Source of the DNA: Sambucus nigra
Lineage: Eukaryota; Streptophyta; Magnoliopsida; Dipsacales; Adoxaceae
Direction of reading: 5' to 3'
Length of the DNA stretch: 64,000 nt
Assembly (NCBI GenBank): GCA_949130495.1
Contig: OX422213.1
Coordinates: 58,316,678 to 58,380,677 of the forward strand
In this document: positions 12,000 through 24,792 of the stretch, piece after piece
How positions within the stretch are numbered: position 1 is the stretch's first letter
Layout of the letters: every line of letters starts with the position of its first letter
Notes under the pieces: generated by a model
What the model was told of the DNA's origin: nothing
The model's input: only the letters and a program-made list of their open reading frames with translations
The model's database searches: none
Program-made: the position numbers and the translations under genes

Positions 12000-13713
12000 A
12001 ATAATGGAATTTCATCCCAAAATTAGGAAAATAAGCCATACCTGTTACAAATAACTCTGAATATTTCTCACACATATCCGCCTCACGCTCCTAGGTAGAC
12101 TCCTCCACATTGTGATGCTTCCACAGCACCCGAACAAGTGGAACTACTTTTGACCTCAGCTTCCTCTCACTATAATCTAGGATAGCCATCGGTCTCTCCT
12201 CATATGAACTGTCGAGATGTAACTCAATCCCCTCAATTGCGATGTGAGTGTGTGCCAACTCATCTCAAAAATACCGCCTCAGTGACGAGATGTGGAATAC
12301 ATCATGAATACGATGCAAGTGTTTTGCAACTTAAGCCTATATGCCACTTGTTTGATTCTCTCGATAATTGGAAATGGTCCTACATATCTCGGAGCTAATT
12401 TCCCTTTTTCACAAATCTCATTACCACCTTCATAGGGTATACCCTTAACAAAACCTGGTCCCCTATGGCAAACTCTCTGAAGAACCTCGTAGCATTGGGG
12501 TAGCTTTTTTGTCTATCCCGCGCTACTCGTATGCGACCCCAAATGATCTCGATCCTATTCGATGTGTCCTGAATCACTTCTAGATCGAGTAGTTTGTTGT
12601 CCCCCACCTCTAGCCAATAAGTCGGAGATCGATAAGGTCTACCATACAATGACTTGAATGGGGCCATGCCAATCGTAAGCTGGTAGGAGTTGTTACAAAC
12701 AAACTCCACCAGTGGAAGTTACTACTCCCAACCTCCACTAAAATCAAGGACACACATGTGCAATATATCATCGAGCATTTGGTTAGTGCGCTCAGTCTTC
12801 CCATCGATCTGTGGGTGATACGTCGTACTTAATCATAACTCGATCCCCATAGCCTCGTGGAAACTCTCCCAAAAATGAGACACAAAAGTCTTGTCTCTGT
12901 CTGACACAATATCAAGGGGTACACCATGCAACCTCACTATCTCTGCAATAAATAGCTGGGCATACTGTCCTGCCGTATAGTCTGTCTTGACTGCCAAAAA
13001 GTGGGCTATTTTCGTTAATAGATCCACAATAACCCATATTGAATCGTGCCCCCTCGGCGAAGTCGGAAACCAGATAATAAAATTCATGGAAATGCCTTCT
13101 TATTTCCACTTAGGGATCTTCAACGGCTGAAATAAACCTGGTGGTCTCTGGTGGTCCACTTTCACTAGTTGACAAGTGGTACACTTGGAGACAAACTCCG
13201 CAATGTCTCTCTTTATTCCGCTTCACCAATACTGCCGTCTCATATCCTGGTACATTTTATCTCCACCGGGGTGTACATCAAATTATGACCCATGCGACTC
13301 CATCATCACTGCATGTCAAAGGTCCTCCCCCTATGGAACCACGAGTCTCCCATTGAAGGGAAAACTGCCCTCGGAGCTTACTGAATAAGAATAGGCTCCA
13401 TCGGCTAAAAGCTGCCTAATCCGATCTTGACAGAACAAATTCGATGCTTGTGCCTGTACTACTATCATAATAATCTGAGGCGTAACTGTCATTGCAGATA
13501 TAAACAATCGTGCCATGACATCCTGGTCTCCCAATTCTTTCCATTTATATTTCCACACCTCGACCCTCTCGTCTACCGGTCTATGTCTTAATGCATCAGC
13601 AACTACATTATCCTTCCCCGGGTGATAGTGTATCTCAAACTGATAATATTTTACAAACTCGAGCCACCTGTGTTGATGCATATTCAACTCTTTCTGCATG
13701 AAAAAGTACTGTA
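12000..13713 (-). pseudogene. Element A pol, RNase H end, integrase and chromodomain
   Basis: From the 5' side on the minus strand: the end of RNase H with SLQYFFMQKELNMHQ and HPGKDNVVADALRHRP (13713-13560); the H2C2 zinc finger HPGGDKMYQDMRRQYW ... CTTCQ (about 13290-13175); integrase core with DSIWVIVDLLTKIAHF and IVSDRDKTFVSHFWES (13087-12833); the second part with YQLTIGMAPFKSLYGRPYR and RVYPMKVVMRF (12709-12400); then a frameshifted tail with RKLRSKVVPLVRVLW and ADMCEKYSELF (about 12190-12050), which is the chromodomain region typical of chromoviruses. Several stops and frameshifts. The domain order matches element C. The product would integrate the cDNA and steer it to chromatin marks (family knowledge). 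Confidence 0.92.
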
Positions 13714-13718
13714 GTGAC

Positions 13719-14667
13719 TGATGATGCTGGAAAAAGCACCACCCTTCAAGGTGTTTGTGAGCTTAATTCAATGTTAACAATGGCAGCACAAGGGTACTTA
13801 CACATATAGTAGAAGGAGTTGAGGAGAAGAGGAATCACACCGGAATGTAAGTGATTCAGCCAATTAGGCCTACATCTATTGTGAAAGTGTATGATATGTA
13901 TCACTGTATGAGGGCTCTAATGGACATAATTAAAACCTTTCAAGCTTTCTCTCTCTACTGTGTGTTTAGACAGAGTTTCAGCTAGGGTTGCTAATTTCGG
14001 ATCCTTTGCAAGGTAGAGGATGACCTCTATATATAGTGCCTCGAGGGTGTAATGTACCCCCCATGCATGTAATGAGCATGTCTGTGTAGATCTAGCCAAT
14101 CTGATGAAGACATCTGTCACTCTCACATGTAGGTAATGATGACAAAATATTCCCCCCACGTGTGGGGAATGATTTGTTATAACTGATTTGTATCCACTTG
14201 TCCTTATCCACACGTCAATTAGTACTCAACTTTCGTGCTTGGTCGTAACCTCGGCTTGGGAGAAGCCGAGGTTGATAAGGACGAGCTTCTCATTCCATCC
14301 GAGACGAGCCATGAAGGTCTCCACTTAAGCCAAGTCGAGGCAAGGTACCAAGGTCGGCTTGGGCCGAGGTTAGGATAGTATGTGGAACATTGACTGAACT
14401 ATTTATTAGGTTTCCCATGGTAGTGGTATGGTTCCTAGTAACCTCGGCCTACCCACGGCTGAGGTTTTCATTACCCGAGTTATCATTCGAACTGTTGGAC
14501 TTCCTATTCATGCAGTCTCCCCTTGAAGAGGTTGGTTGTGATGTGGGCTAAGGCCGACCCTTCGATGTCCGAGATTACTGGTCACCGATTCAGGGCTCTT
14601 CCAGCGTCGGCCATAATCTCGGCCGAGGCTGGTGTCCCTGATATGAGGTGACATTTGGGGCATATCA
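13719..14667 (-). mobile_element. Solo LTR inserted in element A RNase H
   Basis: Starts TGATGATGCTGG and ends GGGGCATATCA, with GTGAC on both sides (13714-13718 and 14668-14672). Removing it and one GTGAC restores the RNase H frame TDHK-SLQYFF. No internal domain, primer site or polypurine tract, so it is a solo LTR of 949 bp. On the minus strand CTATATATAG (about 14030) is followed by a leader-like stretch with AACCCTAGC and a GA run, so minus is the likely orientation. A perfect hairpin, AACCTCGGCTT with loop GGGAG (14249-14275), and other CCTCGG palindromes cluster in its U3 side. Confidence 0.88.
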
Positions 14668-16405
14668 GTGACTTATGGTCTGTAAATAGGAGAAATTGTT
14701 CCCCCAATAATTAATGCCTCCAAATTTGAAGCGCAAACATGACTGCTGTCAGGTCTAAGTCATGGGTGGGGTAATTGTTCTCGTGTGGCGCAATCTTTCG
14801 GGGAGAAAAAGATATAGCCTTCTCCTCTAGTTGAAGTACTCCCCCAAGCCCCTGTAAGGATGCGTCAGTATAAACCAGGTACTCTACCCCTGCCCTGGGA
14901 AGTGTCAGTACGGGTGCTGAGGTTAGCTTATCCTTCAGCTCATTGAACGCTAACTCACATGCATCATGCCAAATAAACGGCACACCCTTACGAGTTAGAT
15001 TCGTCATCGGGCCCGTAATCTTCGGGAATCCCTAAATAAACTATCTGTAGTAATAAACTAATCCCAGAAAACTCTGCACCTCCGTCGATGTCATGGGTTG
15101 TCCCCACTCCCTCACCGCTGACACCTTACTAGGATCCACATATATCCCTCTTTCTAATACAATGTGTCCCAAAAAGTGTACCTCTCGCTGCCAAAATTCA
15201 CACTCTCATATTTGGCGTAAAACACATGATCTCGTAAGATCTGCAGAACCATACATAAGTGCTCGGTATGCTCCTTCTTAGTGCAGGAATAAATCAGGAT
15301 GTCATCTATGAAGACAATGATGAACTGATCTAAGAACTCTCTGAATACTCTGTTCATCAAGTCCATAAATACTGCTGGGGCGTTGGTTAGCCCAAATGGC
15401 ATAACCTTGAATTCATACGACTCATACCTCATCATAAACGTAGTCTTAGCCATGTCATACACCCTGATGTGTAGCTGATGATATCCGTATCTCAAGTCTA
15501 TCTTCAAAAAGTGGGATGCTCCTCTCAACTGGTCAAACAAGCCATCGATGCGAGGCAACACATACTTATTCGGTATCATGACTTTGTTAAGCTTTCGATA
15601 ATCAATACAAAGTCGTAAGGACCCATACTTGTTCTTCTCAAATAGAACCGGGGCACCCCAAGGCGAGGTACTCTTACGGATGAAACCCTATCCCATTAAC
15701 TATTCTATCTGATCCCGTAACTCCCTCATTTCTGTCGAAGCCATACGGTAAGGTGCACGTGCTATCGAACGATTGCTCAGTGTCAAGTCTATCATAAACT
15801 CGATCTCCCTACTCGGAAGTAACCCCGGTGTATCCTGAAATACATCAGCAAACTCGTAGATGACTGGAATTGAATCGAGTGGAACCACTACTACAGAGGT
15901 CTCATCCTCTATATAAAATAAATGGGTGAATGACCCTCCCTCATAACGAGGCATCGCCACTAAGAACATCGCCTGGCCCAAAATGGTGAACACAATATCC
16001 TTACTGAATCAATCAATCATGGCTCTATACTCGACTAGCCAATCCATGCCAATAATGGCGTCGTACTCAAACATATCTAACACTAGCATATCAGTCGGTA
16101 AAATCAAACTGCCAATCTCTATGCTTACTCCCCTACATATGAACAAAATTAGCGACCCACTACCTAATGGTGAGTCTACACATATCACTATACTCCTTTT
16201 CGTGCCTAACAACCCAATGTCTCTTGTAAATATAGTGGCTATAAAGGAGTGTGATGCCCCCGTGTCAAATAAGATGTGACCAAAAATACCATGGATAGAA
16301 AAATTACCATCCACTGCGGGTGGTGCCTGCGGAACTGTGGCTTTGTGGACGTTATAGACACATCCATATCGTAACTGCCCCTGCTGTATCGGAGCTGCGC
16401 GCAAA
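14668..16405 (-). pseudogene. Element A protease, reverse transcriptase and RNase H
   Basis: Minus strand, from 16405: retropepsin-like protease with ILFDTGASHSFI (catalytic Asp in DTGA) and YDAIIGMDWL (16404-16009); a linker rich in conserved residues (FLVAMPRYEGG ... VFQDTPGLLPSREIEFMIDL, 15993-15700); reverse transcriptase with [29 protein letters not shown] and the active site [10 protein letters not shown] (15580-15154); RNase H with VEYLVYTDASLQGLGG and HENNYPTHDLDL (15007-14711), stopping at TDHKSL where the solo LTR lies. Stops separate the open stretches, so the polyprotein cannot be made, but motifs are much better kept than in elements B and D. Confidence 0.93.
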
Positions 16406-16960
16406 GCTAGAACTGGAGTTGGTGCTGGTAGGTCGGAGGGAGAAATGGGTCTCTAGGGCTCCTAGTGAGCACCCTGCTGCCTAGGAACTCTGTTTTTATT
16501 GGGGCAATCCTATTTCTTATGGCCAGTCTTGCCACAAGTATAACATTTCCCGATGAAGTTTCCTCGCCTCTGTCCTTGATAGCCTCGGCCCTTCTGGCCG
16601 TTACCAACCCTACCTTGGCCCTGCTGTTGGCCCTGGTGGCCCTTCTTCTAACCCCCATGACCATGATTGAAACCTCCAAGAATGAAACCTCTTAGCAGAC
16701 TCCCCCAATTGGTAACCCTGCCTCTGACTCTGCTCAACTAGTGCCCCACTGGTACTACCTCCCCCTGTCTTTCCCAACTGGCTGGGCTCTCTCCCTCGCT
16801 TGCATCCCTTAGCATGGAAGAGGTTGTCCTGAAAATGCAATAAGGTTGCATTCAGAACGTCTGTATGTGAGTGTAGGGAAAGGTTACCCAATAGATGCTG
16901 GCGTATCCTCAACATCAAGCCATCCATGAAAATCAGAATGCGCTTCTCCTCAGTAGGCAC
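16406..16960 (-). pseudogene. Element A gag, 3' part with zinc knuckle
   Basis: Continues the gag cut at 24793: after removal of element B the frame reads DEVP-TEEKRILIFMDGL. The segment carries LRIRQHLLGNLSLHSH, a basic glycine/arginine-rich region, and the CCHC knuckle CYTCGKTGHKK followed by DC (about 16555-16510), which contains an in-frame stop between the His and last Cys. The knuckle would bind the element's RNA. The 5' continuation is at 24793-25376. Confidence 0.88.
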
Positions 16961-18049
16961 TGTAATATCCTGTATTTCGGAAGATTTAAATATTTATGTG
17001 ATTTATTATTATTGTGGGATTAATTAAATTAAAATGTGAGAATTAATTATTAATCCGAATTAAATTTAAATATTTACTAGCGTGACGAGAAGTTAGTAAT
17101 TATTAATATTACTGTGAGAATAAGTAATATGGAATGACAATTTTATATAACTTACCGTGAGAGAGAAATACGACAGTTTGGTATATTAAGTCGGGGATGC
17201 GCGTGTGAGTCGTGTCACGACTAATTAACTGGAATAAAAAGGTAAATTATTTTAAGTAACTCGTATGATCTTTCCGAGTGCGTTGTTCAGTCCGGAGGGG
17301 TCGAGATAGTCATAATACTCTACCCGGGTATTTTATTTGGACTCCGGGATGTTTTTAGGCCAAGTCGGTACCCGGTAGGGGTAGTTTTGTAATTTGGATT
17401 TTTAGAGAAATTATATGGACGAAAATTGGAGAAATATTATATCAGCTAATTGGGGACAATTAGGGTTAGGATATACCAAAATCAGGAGAGAGCCACAGTG
17501 GGTGAGGGAAAGCAAATTCCAAAAGAGTAGAGTTAGTTTACACCACCTTGCATAACCACCACCACCATCGTGTAGATAGGAACACGAGGAGCGCATCCAT
17601 ACCAACAACACCAACGGATAAGACATTCGAAATCGAGGCAAGTTTTTATTGCTTGCTTTCTTTAGCCATAATTGTGTTCATGTTAGTCTAGGTTAATAAA
17701 CCATCGTTATGAAAGTTAATTTGGGTGAAATTGGAGAACTATATCATAACCTAGGTCTGATTTGATAAGAATTTGAATCCCATATGTAGATAAGATGATG
17801 CCTATGAAATTATGTTGATTTTTATAAATAAATCTGGGCTTAATTTAGAAGCTATGTGTATCAATTTAAGAACTAGGGTTCTTGATAATAAATTGTGGAT
17901 TTCCAATTATATGGATGATCGAATGATTCTAGGTTGTTAGAATTCATTTACAAATGTCAGGATTCGATTTGGGACTGATTGATTGGAGTTTGGGAATATA
18001 TTTTAGAGGTGTTAGGGTTGAGAAATTATGAAAAATGAGTCTGTCTAAG

Positions 18050-18235
18050 GTTGAGGACCAAACAGCCCAGGTCGCGACATGTCGCGCAAAGTCGCGCGAA
18101 GGGTATCGTTCGAGCGAGATTAGTATCTCGTGCGAAGTCAGTCGAGCGAGATAGGTTTGTCACGCGAAGTCCTTCGAGCAACACGTGGAAGTCGTTCGAG
18201 ATAGATGCTCTTCTAGTTCAAGCGAGATTTCTAAT
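18050..18235. repeat. CpG palindrome cluster in B 5' LTR
   Basis: Repeated TCGCGCGA, TCGTTCGAGCGAGA and CACGCGAAGTC variants packed into about 185 bp, 1.09 kb from the LTR start, directly after GAGTCTGTC. Confidence 0.8.
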
Positions 18236-19466
18236 TTTTAGGTAATTTCCTATTTTTCCCCTATTTTAGTAAACGGTTAATTTGAGTGAGGAAACTAGTG
18301 TCCGATAAACCCAGAATAGTGCAGAATTATTGGGAGTTGTTTAGGTGTAATGATTTAAACATTAGGGATGGTGAGTTTACCTTGAAGATTATGAGCGAGA
18401 GATAATTGTAATTGTAAATGCGTCGAGAATATTAAGTGATAAATACTTACAATATTAGTTATAACGATATGGAACTTGTAAGGATAAAAATTAGTGGTTT
18501 CGTTTGGGACTTCTTATGATTATGTATTAAGGGTTTTCGGGTGACATGTTATCCTTATATATATTACGAGAGAGGGAATATCGTAATTTAAAATACGTTG
18601 ATTTAGTGATGGTAATACTACGTATGGAATATGACATTTGGTTGTGTGTATACTGTTTGATTTGATGGGTTGTGTGTATACCTATATTTGATATATTATG
18701 TGTATGACATACCTACCATACTTGCTATCACGGGAGGTTGGCTTTCGAAATAGGTCCATCTAATCTTTGTGTGCCTACGGCAGGGATTTAGATCGGTACC
18801 TTAAGGACATATGACTGTGAATGGCTTATTTATGAGTTAATAAGTCAGCTGACGATGGGAGCGTAGGTATGTGCATGACCCATTGGTATGTGAACTATGT
18901 TTGCCTCCAATATTTGTGATGTTGCTTATTGTAACGGTTCTTGAGAGATTTAGAACATGTAGTCCTCATGTACGTGATGTACCGGGATTTGATAGCAGAG
19001 TATGTGTGCACCGCAACTTAGCCTAGGTGTGCCCTATTTGTATATTTGTGCTGAGCATAACATACGCGCGTTTATAACGAACTCTTTGCTAAAGTATGTA
19101 AGTAAATTATTGGGACATTTTGAATGGGATTTAATAATGATAATTGTCCTATCGTAATTGTTATACATTAATCTGGTTAATAAAAAAAAGTGAGATACAC
19201 GCATGATATATTACAATGTCATTAGTAAACTCCCATATTATAATGTGATAATAGGAAGGTAGACAGACTAGTTAGGTAACGGCATAACTAGGTTGGATTA
19301 GAAGTACGTTAGGCATGTACATTAGTTTAGAGGTGAGAACATCATGCGAGTGTTCGAACTAACATGCACTTGATACTTGCTTTATTGCAAATTTTAAGTA
19401 CTTGCTGAAACAAATATTTTTACACATCGGGCGCTGACACATTTCTTGCATCTCTTTTCTCTTTTG

Positions 19467-19468
<2 letters not shown>

Positions 19469-19536
<68 letters not shown>
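19469..19536. repeat. (TA)n(GA)n microsatellite
   Basis: TA run followed by GA run at the left side of the MITE. The partner LTR has (TA)n(TG)n at the same place (24221-24268). Confidence 0.95.
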
Positions 19537-19537
<1 letters not shown>

Positions 19538-19538
<1 letters not shown>

Positions 19539-19922
19539 GTTCTCATGCATACCCCAGTTTGCATACCGCTGGCGCGGACCAATTTTGATAAAATAGTAAA
19601 AAAAAAAATTTGATCTAATTTTTTTTTATAGTTTCTAAACATTTCAATAGGACCGTAAAAAAAATTCAACTCAAAATGATTTTTTTTGCTATTTTAAAAA
19701 AATCGGTCAAACTTTGTCAATTTTTAACAACTTAAAAACTGACAAACTTTGACTGATTTTTTTTAAAATAGCAAAAAAAATCATTTTGAGCTGATTATTT
19801 TTTCATGGTCCTACTGAAATGTTTAAAAATCATAAAAAAAAATCAACCCGAAATTATTTTTTTTACTGTTTTAAAAAAATTGTCCGCACGGAGGGTATGC
19901 AAACAGGGTATGCATGAGATCC
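19538..19922. mobile_element. Fold-back MITE in B 5' LTR
   Basis: The left end GGTTCTCATGCATACC is the inverted complement of the right end GGTATGCATGAGATCC (one mismatch), and the inverted similarity runs nearly the whole length: the left and right halves encode the same peptide-like text on opposite strands, with poly-A/T tracts and CAAACTTTG around the centre (about 19710-19755). About 385 bp, no coding capacity. It sits in a TA/GA microsatellite, and the homologous position in the 3' LTR has no insertion. Superfamily not assigned. Confidence 0.8.
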
Positions 19923-20160
19923 TTTCTGTATATATATATATATTAGTACAGGTGCCCAGCCACAGGGACACCGGTTCTAGATACTTGGATGGTTTTCCAA
20001 GCTGCAACTATTGTGGATGTTGCGTGTCATTGAGATTAAACGCTTCTCTCATTTTAATTGTGGGTTTTTAGATGCTCTATGCCTTCTTATGTGTGGATTC
20101 GATTAGTTTTATCATAGTAGCGCTCCATTCGCTCTCCCCAGGTGGGCAAGGTGTCATAGG

Positions 20161-20172
20161 TGGTATCAGAGC
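20161..20172 (+). promoter_or_regulatory. tRNA-iMet primer-binding site of element B
   Basis: TGGTATCAGAGC, exact match to the usual plant initiator-Met primer site, two bases after the LTR end. Confidence 0.9.
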
Positions 20173-23100
20173 ATCAGGTTCTATAATCCTTTAGGATCTG
20201 TACGGCTTATTACGTTTCAGCTTAGCGTTCTTTGATGTAGAGCCTTATTCTAGGATTGTCGAATTCCACTGCGTATGCAATTTACGCTCTCTTACGATTT
20301 ATTTTAGTGAATCCAATTCATATACGAGAGTCATTGGACTTCGTACTCTGAACAATATGGGACGACCAATGAAGGTCGTTAACAGGACTGGAGGAGGAGG
20401 GAAACAATTGAATGTTGTGAAGCATTAAGGGAATGGTGATCGTGATAGAAGTCACCAACAATAATATCTAAGTGTGATGGGCCAATGGAGGGATGTAATC
20501 CAAAGGAAATAATATAAAGTAGAGTGCAGTAACACTCTGAATTTTAAATTTAGAAGAATTTTTTCTAGCTCAGAGAAATGGCAAAGAGTAACAATAGAAA
20601 ATCAAATCGAGATATTGGGTGCAGGTTGACCGTTAATCTTCTACGAGTTGGTCGGGTAAGAACTGACCGTAAAGGATGAGTTAACTTGGTAAGCGAACTT
20701 CGTAACCGAAGTAGGAGTCATGGAAGATAAAAAGGGTCCGTAACTTGAAATGGGCTCGTGGGTGGATGCCCTAATGTGAATGGGAGGTATGACTAAGATG
20801 ACTAGTGTCAATGCCGTTAAAGTATATGTTTATTAGAATATGCCAACTCCCTAGAAAAAAGGGAGCCAGTAGAGTTGTGATACCTATCCGAAGGGCAAGG
20901 TTGAATTCAATAGTGTTAGTAGAATATCACTAGAACGTATACCTAGTGGGGGAAAGCAATTTCAATGATATGATTAAATCTTAATGAAATGGTTATTGAT
21001 TCAGTCAAGACCAACGAGTCGACCATGCGCTCCATATGCCTTGTAGAGCGCAAGGAACAAGGAAAATAACAATTGGGAGTTAAGACTGCTAGGTCCGAGA
21101 GAAGGACATCCCAGCAAGGCCAAGAGGACCAGTTAAAGGGAAATGACCCTGTATGTAGAGATAAGGGTTACCAGTATTGATGTGACCACTTGAGAAGTGA
21201 AATTGATAGTATCGGCACTAATAAACTGTGCCTGTAAGCATACCTGTTAGAGAAGTAAAATGTCCTATGTAGGAACCAGGTCAAGAAAATTGGGCCCAGG
21301 AACTAATAACTCGAGAGTAGTGGTTCTAGTCAGGACTAACGTAGTCCTCAGTAACTGTAGCATACCGTATTTTAGGGTCAACGGGGCTCAGGAAATCAGG
21401 GGAAGGCCAGTAAGGACATAATTGAGGCCTAGAGATATGGGGGCGATGTATCGATGTTGGGTGGGTGAGCCGTAAAACAGAATAATTTACCCACCAAAAA
21501 GGAAGGGAAAATTTAACAAATGGAATACGAAAGGTATAATGATTATAGATAATTATCGGTCGCAAAACGTGCATACGGGGACCCTACGATCATGATAGAC
21601 TGATGGAGCTTTATTTCATCCTTGTGAATAAATGATGAGTTCAAGTGACGTGGGTGTGTCACAACATATGTGAATAGTTAACACTAAGAATTTAAGTGTG
21701 CATTAGGTTTAGTGGGTACATTGGCGACAACAGCCTTACTATGTAAATGACTATCATTTGGTAGCGAGATTTTCGTGCCACCTGCGGGGAGGATCAAGGG
21801 TGGACACTAAGAGAAATTTATATATGGTATTATGTAGCGATTCGTGCTCCTTTGAACATTATGATAGTAGAGAATATTATGATTATATTGTACGGTTACT
21901 AGTTATCGAGGGTTTGAATGTAGTAAATTGTGTGATAAGACTGTCGTACTAAAAATTTTAAATTTTAAATATATGGTTTTAGCGAGGCATTACCCGAATG
22001 ACGGATGAGCCTGTATATGTGTTGTATTGTATTGTAGACTTGAGTGAGTATGTTGTCTTACCATGTTGATCCCGGTGAGCAAGGATGTTCTACTGATGTG
22101 ATTCAGGGTATATTAACTTATTATAGAGAGGAGAGATATAGATCTTTAATTATATAGTGCTAATAACTTGTGATCGGGAAAGCACCACATTGTATGTCGT
22201 CTTTAGTGACGTAAAAGTAGACGATTAGAGTTTTACTTTCGTAGATGGTAATTCAGGGATATATGTTATGGAGTAAGGACTTAACAGATCTCGATGACCA
22301 ATAGTGCTAGGTAGTAGTGTATCGGGGGGGTTCCTTGTTTGGATTTGGCTTTGTAAGACATCCCACGCATGAAACTTGGCCAACGTTGGAAGTTGGGAGA
22401 AGTTTGCCTTTAGTACATGGATTTAATATCGTTGTGATTGCAATATTCGTAGTTATAGCTATGAATTAATGGTTATATTACGAACCAAGGCCGATAAATC
22501 CATATAAGATTAATATGTGATAATGTTACCAATCCTTGACACCACAAGCAGACAGGTGGGACAACCTAAGATATGATTAGGTGGAAAAGGTAGGGTGACT
22601 GAGTAGGATCTTACCATATAGTCATGCTAAGTATGTGGGGCATAATTTGTTATTTATATAAAACATCTAGTACGGTGGTGCTGCAATGCACAAAACATAG
22701 GGTGTATGGGATCCCTAGAGAGTTGAATTATAGTATTTTACGTAATTGAAAATTGTGGCACAATGCGTATTATGAGAGGTAATTGAATGGAGAAGAGTGT
22801 GACTTCAAAACTTAGCTATTTGATGGGTTAGGGAAGTTAGAACCGTTAATTTATAGATTTTCCACGAGGATAGTATAGGAAGAATCCAATAAAGTTTAAC
22901 TCGGGGAAGTTGAAACTTACTTGATAGGACATGGAGAGAGCATGTTTCACGAGAATTTGAAGCTTAGAGAGAGGGGGAAGGACTTGTGACATCCAGTGAT
23001 GACATTATCGCATGAGCTATATATATGGATGTGGTTATAAGAAAGGTAAAATGCATAATGATATAAAGTCATAGTAGTGATGGCGTAAGCAAAGCAAGAT

Positions 23101-23605
23101 ATTACTGAGCTCCGATTGGAAGTGGACCATCAGGAAATAATAGAGTTCCTTGAGCATTAGGAATTCCTTGGTAGTAATGGGAGAGTGAATCCCTAAACCA
23201 TACAGAGTTAATGACTTTGCAATGGGATCACAACCCTATGTGGGTGAAAGTGGGTCGGATTATTAAAGTAGCTCACGTTATGCCAAGTTAGGACAAATCA
23301 TAACGTGTAACAGTAAACCTCAAACATTATTCCCGGGATAGTAAGGTCATATGGGGTACAATTAGAGTTTTTGTCCGATAGAGTCAGGAGAGTTATGACT
23401 CGATTGTTGGGAAGAGTTTTTGGGAGGCCATGAATATCGAGATGTGAATGCATATGACCTCTCCTAAATTTAGGTTTGTTTGTGTTACACTAACTCCACC
23501 ATTGTGCTTGCCTTGCAAGTGTAGTCGTAATTTAGGTTTGTTTGTATTATCGTGGTGAAACGAAAACAATGACTGTGCCCTTACACGAGCATGCATTTCA
23601 CGCAT
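20173..23605 (+). pseudogene. Heavily decayed gag-pol interior of element B
   Basis: No long open frame. Recognisable islands: a gag-start-like stretch around 20350 (AACAATATGGGACG); a pre-RT stretch near 21970-22130 with TTTTAGCGAGGCATTACCCG and CAGGGTATATTA, colinear with 37877-38018 of element D; integrase near 23120-23290 reading VDHQEI, then DHNPMWVKVGRIIKVAHV, comparable with VDHQRPAG ... SIWVIVSRSTKVAHF of element C; and FWEAMNIEM near 23420-23447, comparable with FWESFHEAMGIEL of element A. The rest of integrase, the chromodomain and the first part of the 3' LTR are missing. Interior 3.4 kb against about 5 kb in A. Confidence 0.7.
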
Positions 23606-24219
23606 GTAGTCACGTAGGTATGTGCGTGACCCATGGGTATGTGAACTATGTTTGCCTCCAATATGTGTGTTTTTTCTTATTCTAACGGTTTCTGAGAGAT
23701 TCAGAACACATAGTCATCATGTATCTGATGTACCGGGATTTGATAATAGAGTATGTGTGCACCGTAGCTTAGCCTAGGGGAGCCCTATTTCTATATTTGT
23801 ACTAAATATAATATACGTGAATTTATAACGAACTCTTTGGTAAAGTATGTAAGTAAATTATTGGGACATTTTGAACGGGATTTAATAATGAGAATTGTCC
23901 TATCGTAACTATTATACATTATTCTGGTTAATAAAAAAAAGGTGAGATACACGCAGGATATATTAGAATGTCATGAGTAAACTCCCATATTATAATATGA
24001 GAATAGGAAGGTAGATAGACTAGTTAGTTAAAGGCATAACTAGGTTGGATTAGATGTACGTTTGGCGTGCACATTAGTTGAGAGGTGATAACCTCATGTG
24101 AGAGTTCGAACTAACATTCACTTGATACTTGCTTTATCGCAAATTTTAAATACTTGCTGAAACAAATATTTTTACATATTGGGCTCTGACACGTTTCTTG
24201 CATCTCTTTTCTCTTTTGC

Positions 24220-24257
<38 letters not shown>

Positions 24258-24792
24258 AGAGTGTGTGTATGTATCACACAGGTGCCCAACCACAGGGACA
24301 CAAGTTCTAGATACTTGGATGGTTTGTCGAGATGCAGCTGTTATGGAAGTTGCAGGTCATTGAGATTAGACGCTTCTCTCATTTCATTCAGTTCCTCCTT
24401 CAGATATTTTTGTTCAGGCATGTGTTTCCAATTCTCATTAGTGAGGTTGTACTCAGTTTCCCTTGTAGTTCTTTTTAGTTGGATCGTGTATTTATTATGG
24501 TTTGGTTTGTGACTATGAACTGGAAGGTTTTATCCAGTCTTAATTATTCAGCATTTGTTTTAGTCAGTATTTATCTCTTGTGTATGGTTTGGAATCATAT
24601 GTTCATAAATTAAATGAATTAATTGGTTTCAATTTTAATTGGAAAATGTTTTGACACTAGCTTAATTAAATGTTAGGTAATTAATTGGATTTAAGTGTTC
24701 GACGGTGATGCTAAGAATGAACCAACCGAACATTCTGTTATTAATTTTATAAAGGAGTGATCACCCGATATTTAATTAGGCGGGGTGTCACC
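23606..24792 (+). repeat. Truncated 3' LTR of element B
   Basis: Aligns with 5' LTR from about 18863 onward (GTAGGTATGTGC...). The first about 1.9 kb of the LTR is absent. About 30 mismatches in about 225 hand-aligned bases against the 5' LTR. Ends at the GGCAC duplication. Confidence 0.85.

Larger units (their letters stand above)
16961..20158 (+). repeat. 5' LTR of element B (with MITE insertion)
   Basis: Starts TGTAATATCC and ends AAGGTGTCATA two bases before the primer site. Holds the palindrome cluster at 18050-18235 (GTCGCGCGAA, TTCGAGCGAGA). The MITE at 19538-19922 is absent from the partner LTR. The last about 110 bp (20048-20158) do not align with the end of the 3' LTR, which instead runs another 400 bp, so this LTR has lost or exchanged its tail. 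Confidence 0.85.
16961..24792 (+). mobile_element. Ty3/gypsy element B nested in gag of element A
   Basis: Starts TGTAATATCCTG, ends GGCGGGGTGTCACC, flanked by GGCAC (16956-16960 and 24793-24797), which is the 5-bp duplication of the A gag codons. Order: 5' LTR 16961-20158, primer site 20161-20172, decayed interior, 3' LTR lacking its first roughly 1.9 kb (from about 23606). Same LTR-terminus family as A, C and D, opposite orientation to A. No open frame of useful length anywhere in the interior. Confidence 0.92.

Noticed and set aside
16465..16695. Plus-strand 76-codon hydrophobic frame
   Set aside because: Shadow of the gag zinc-knuckle and Gly/Arg region on the minus strand.
19394..20071. 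Opposed 88-91 codon frames with similar peptides
   Set aside because: They are the two arms of the fold-back MITE read on opposite strands.
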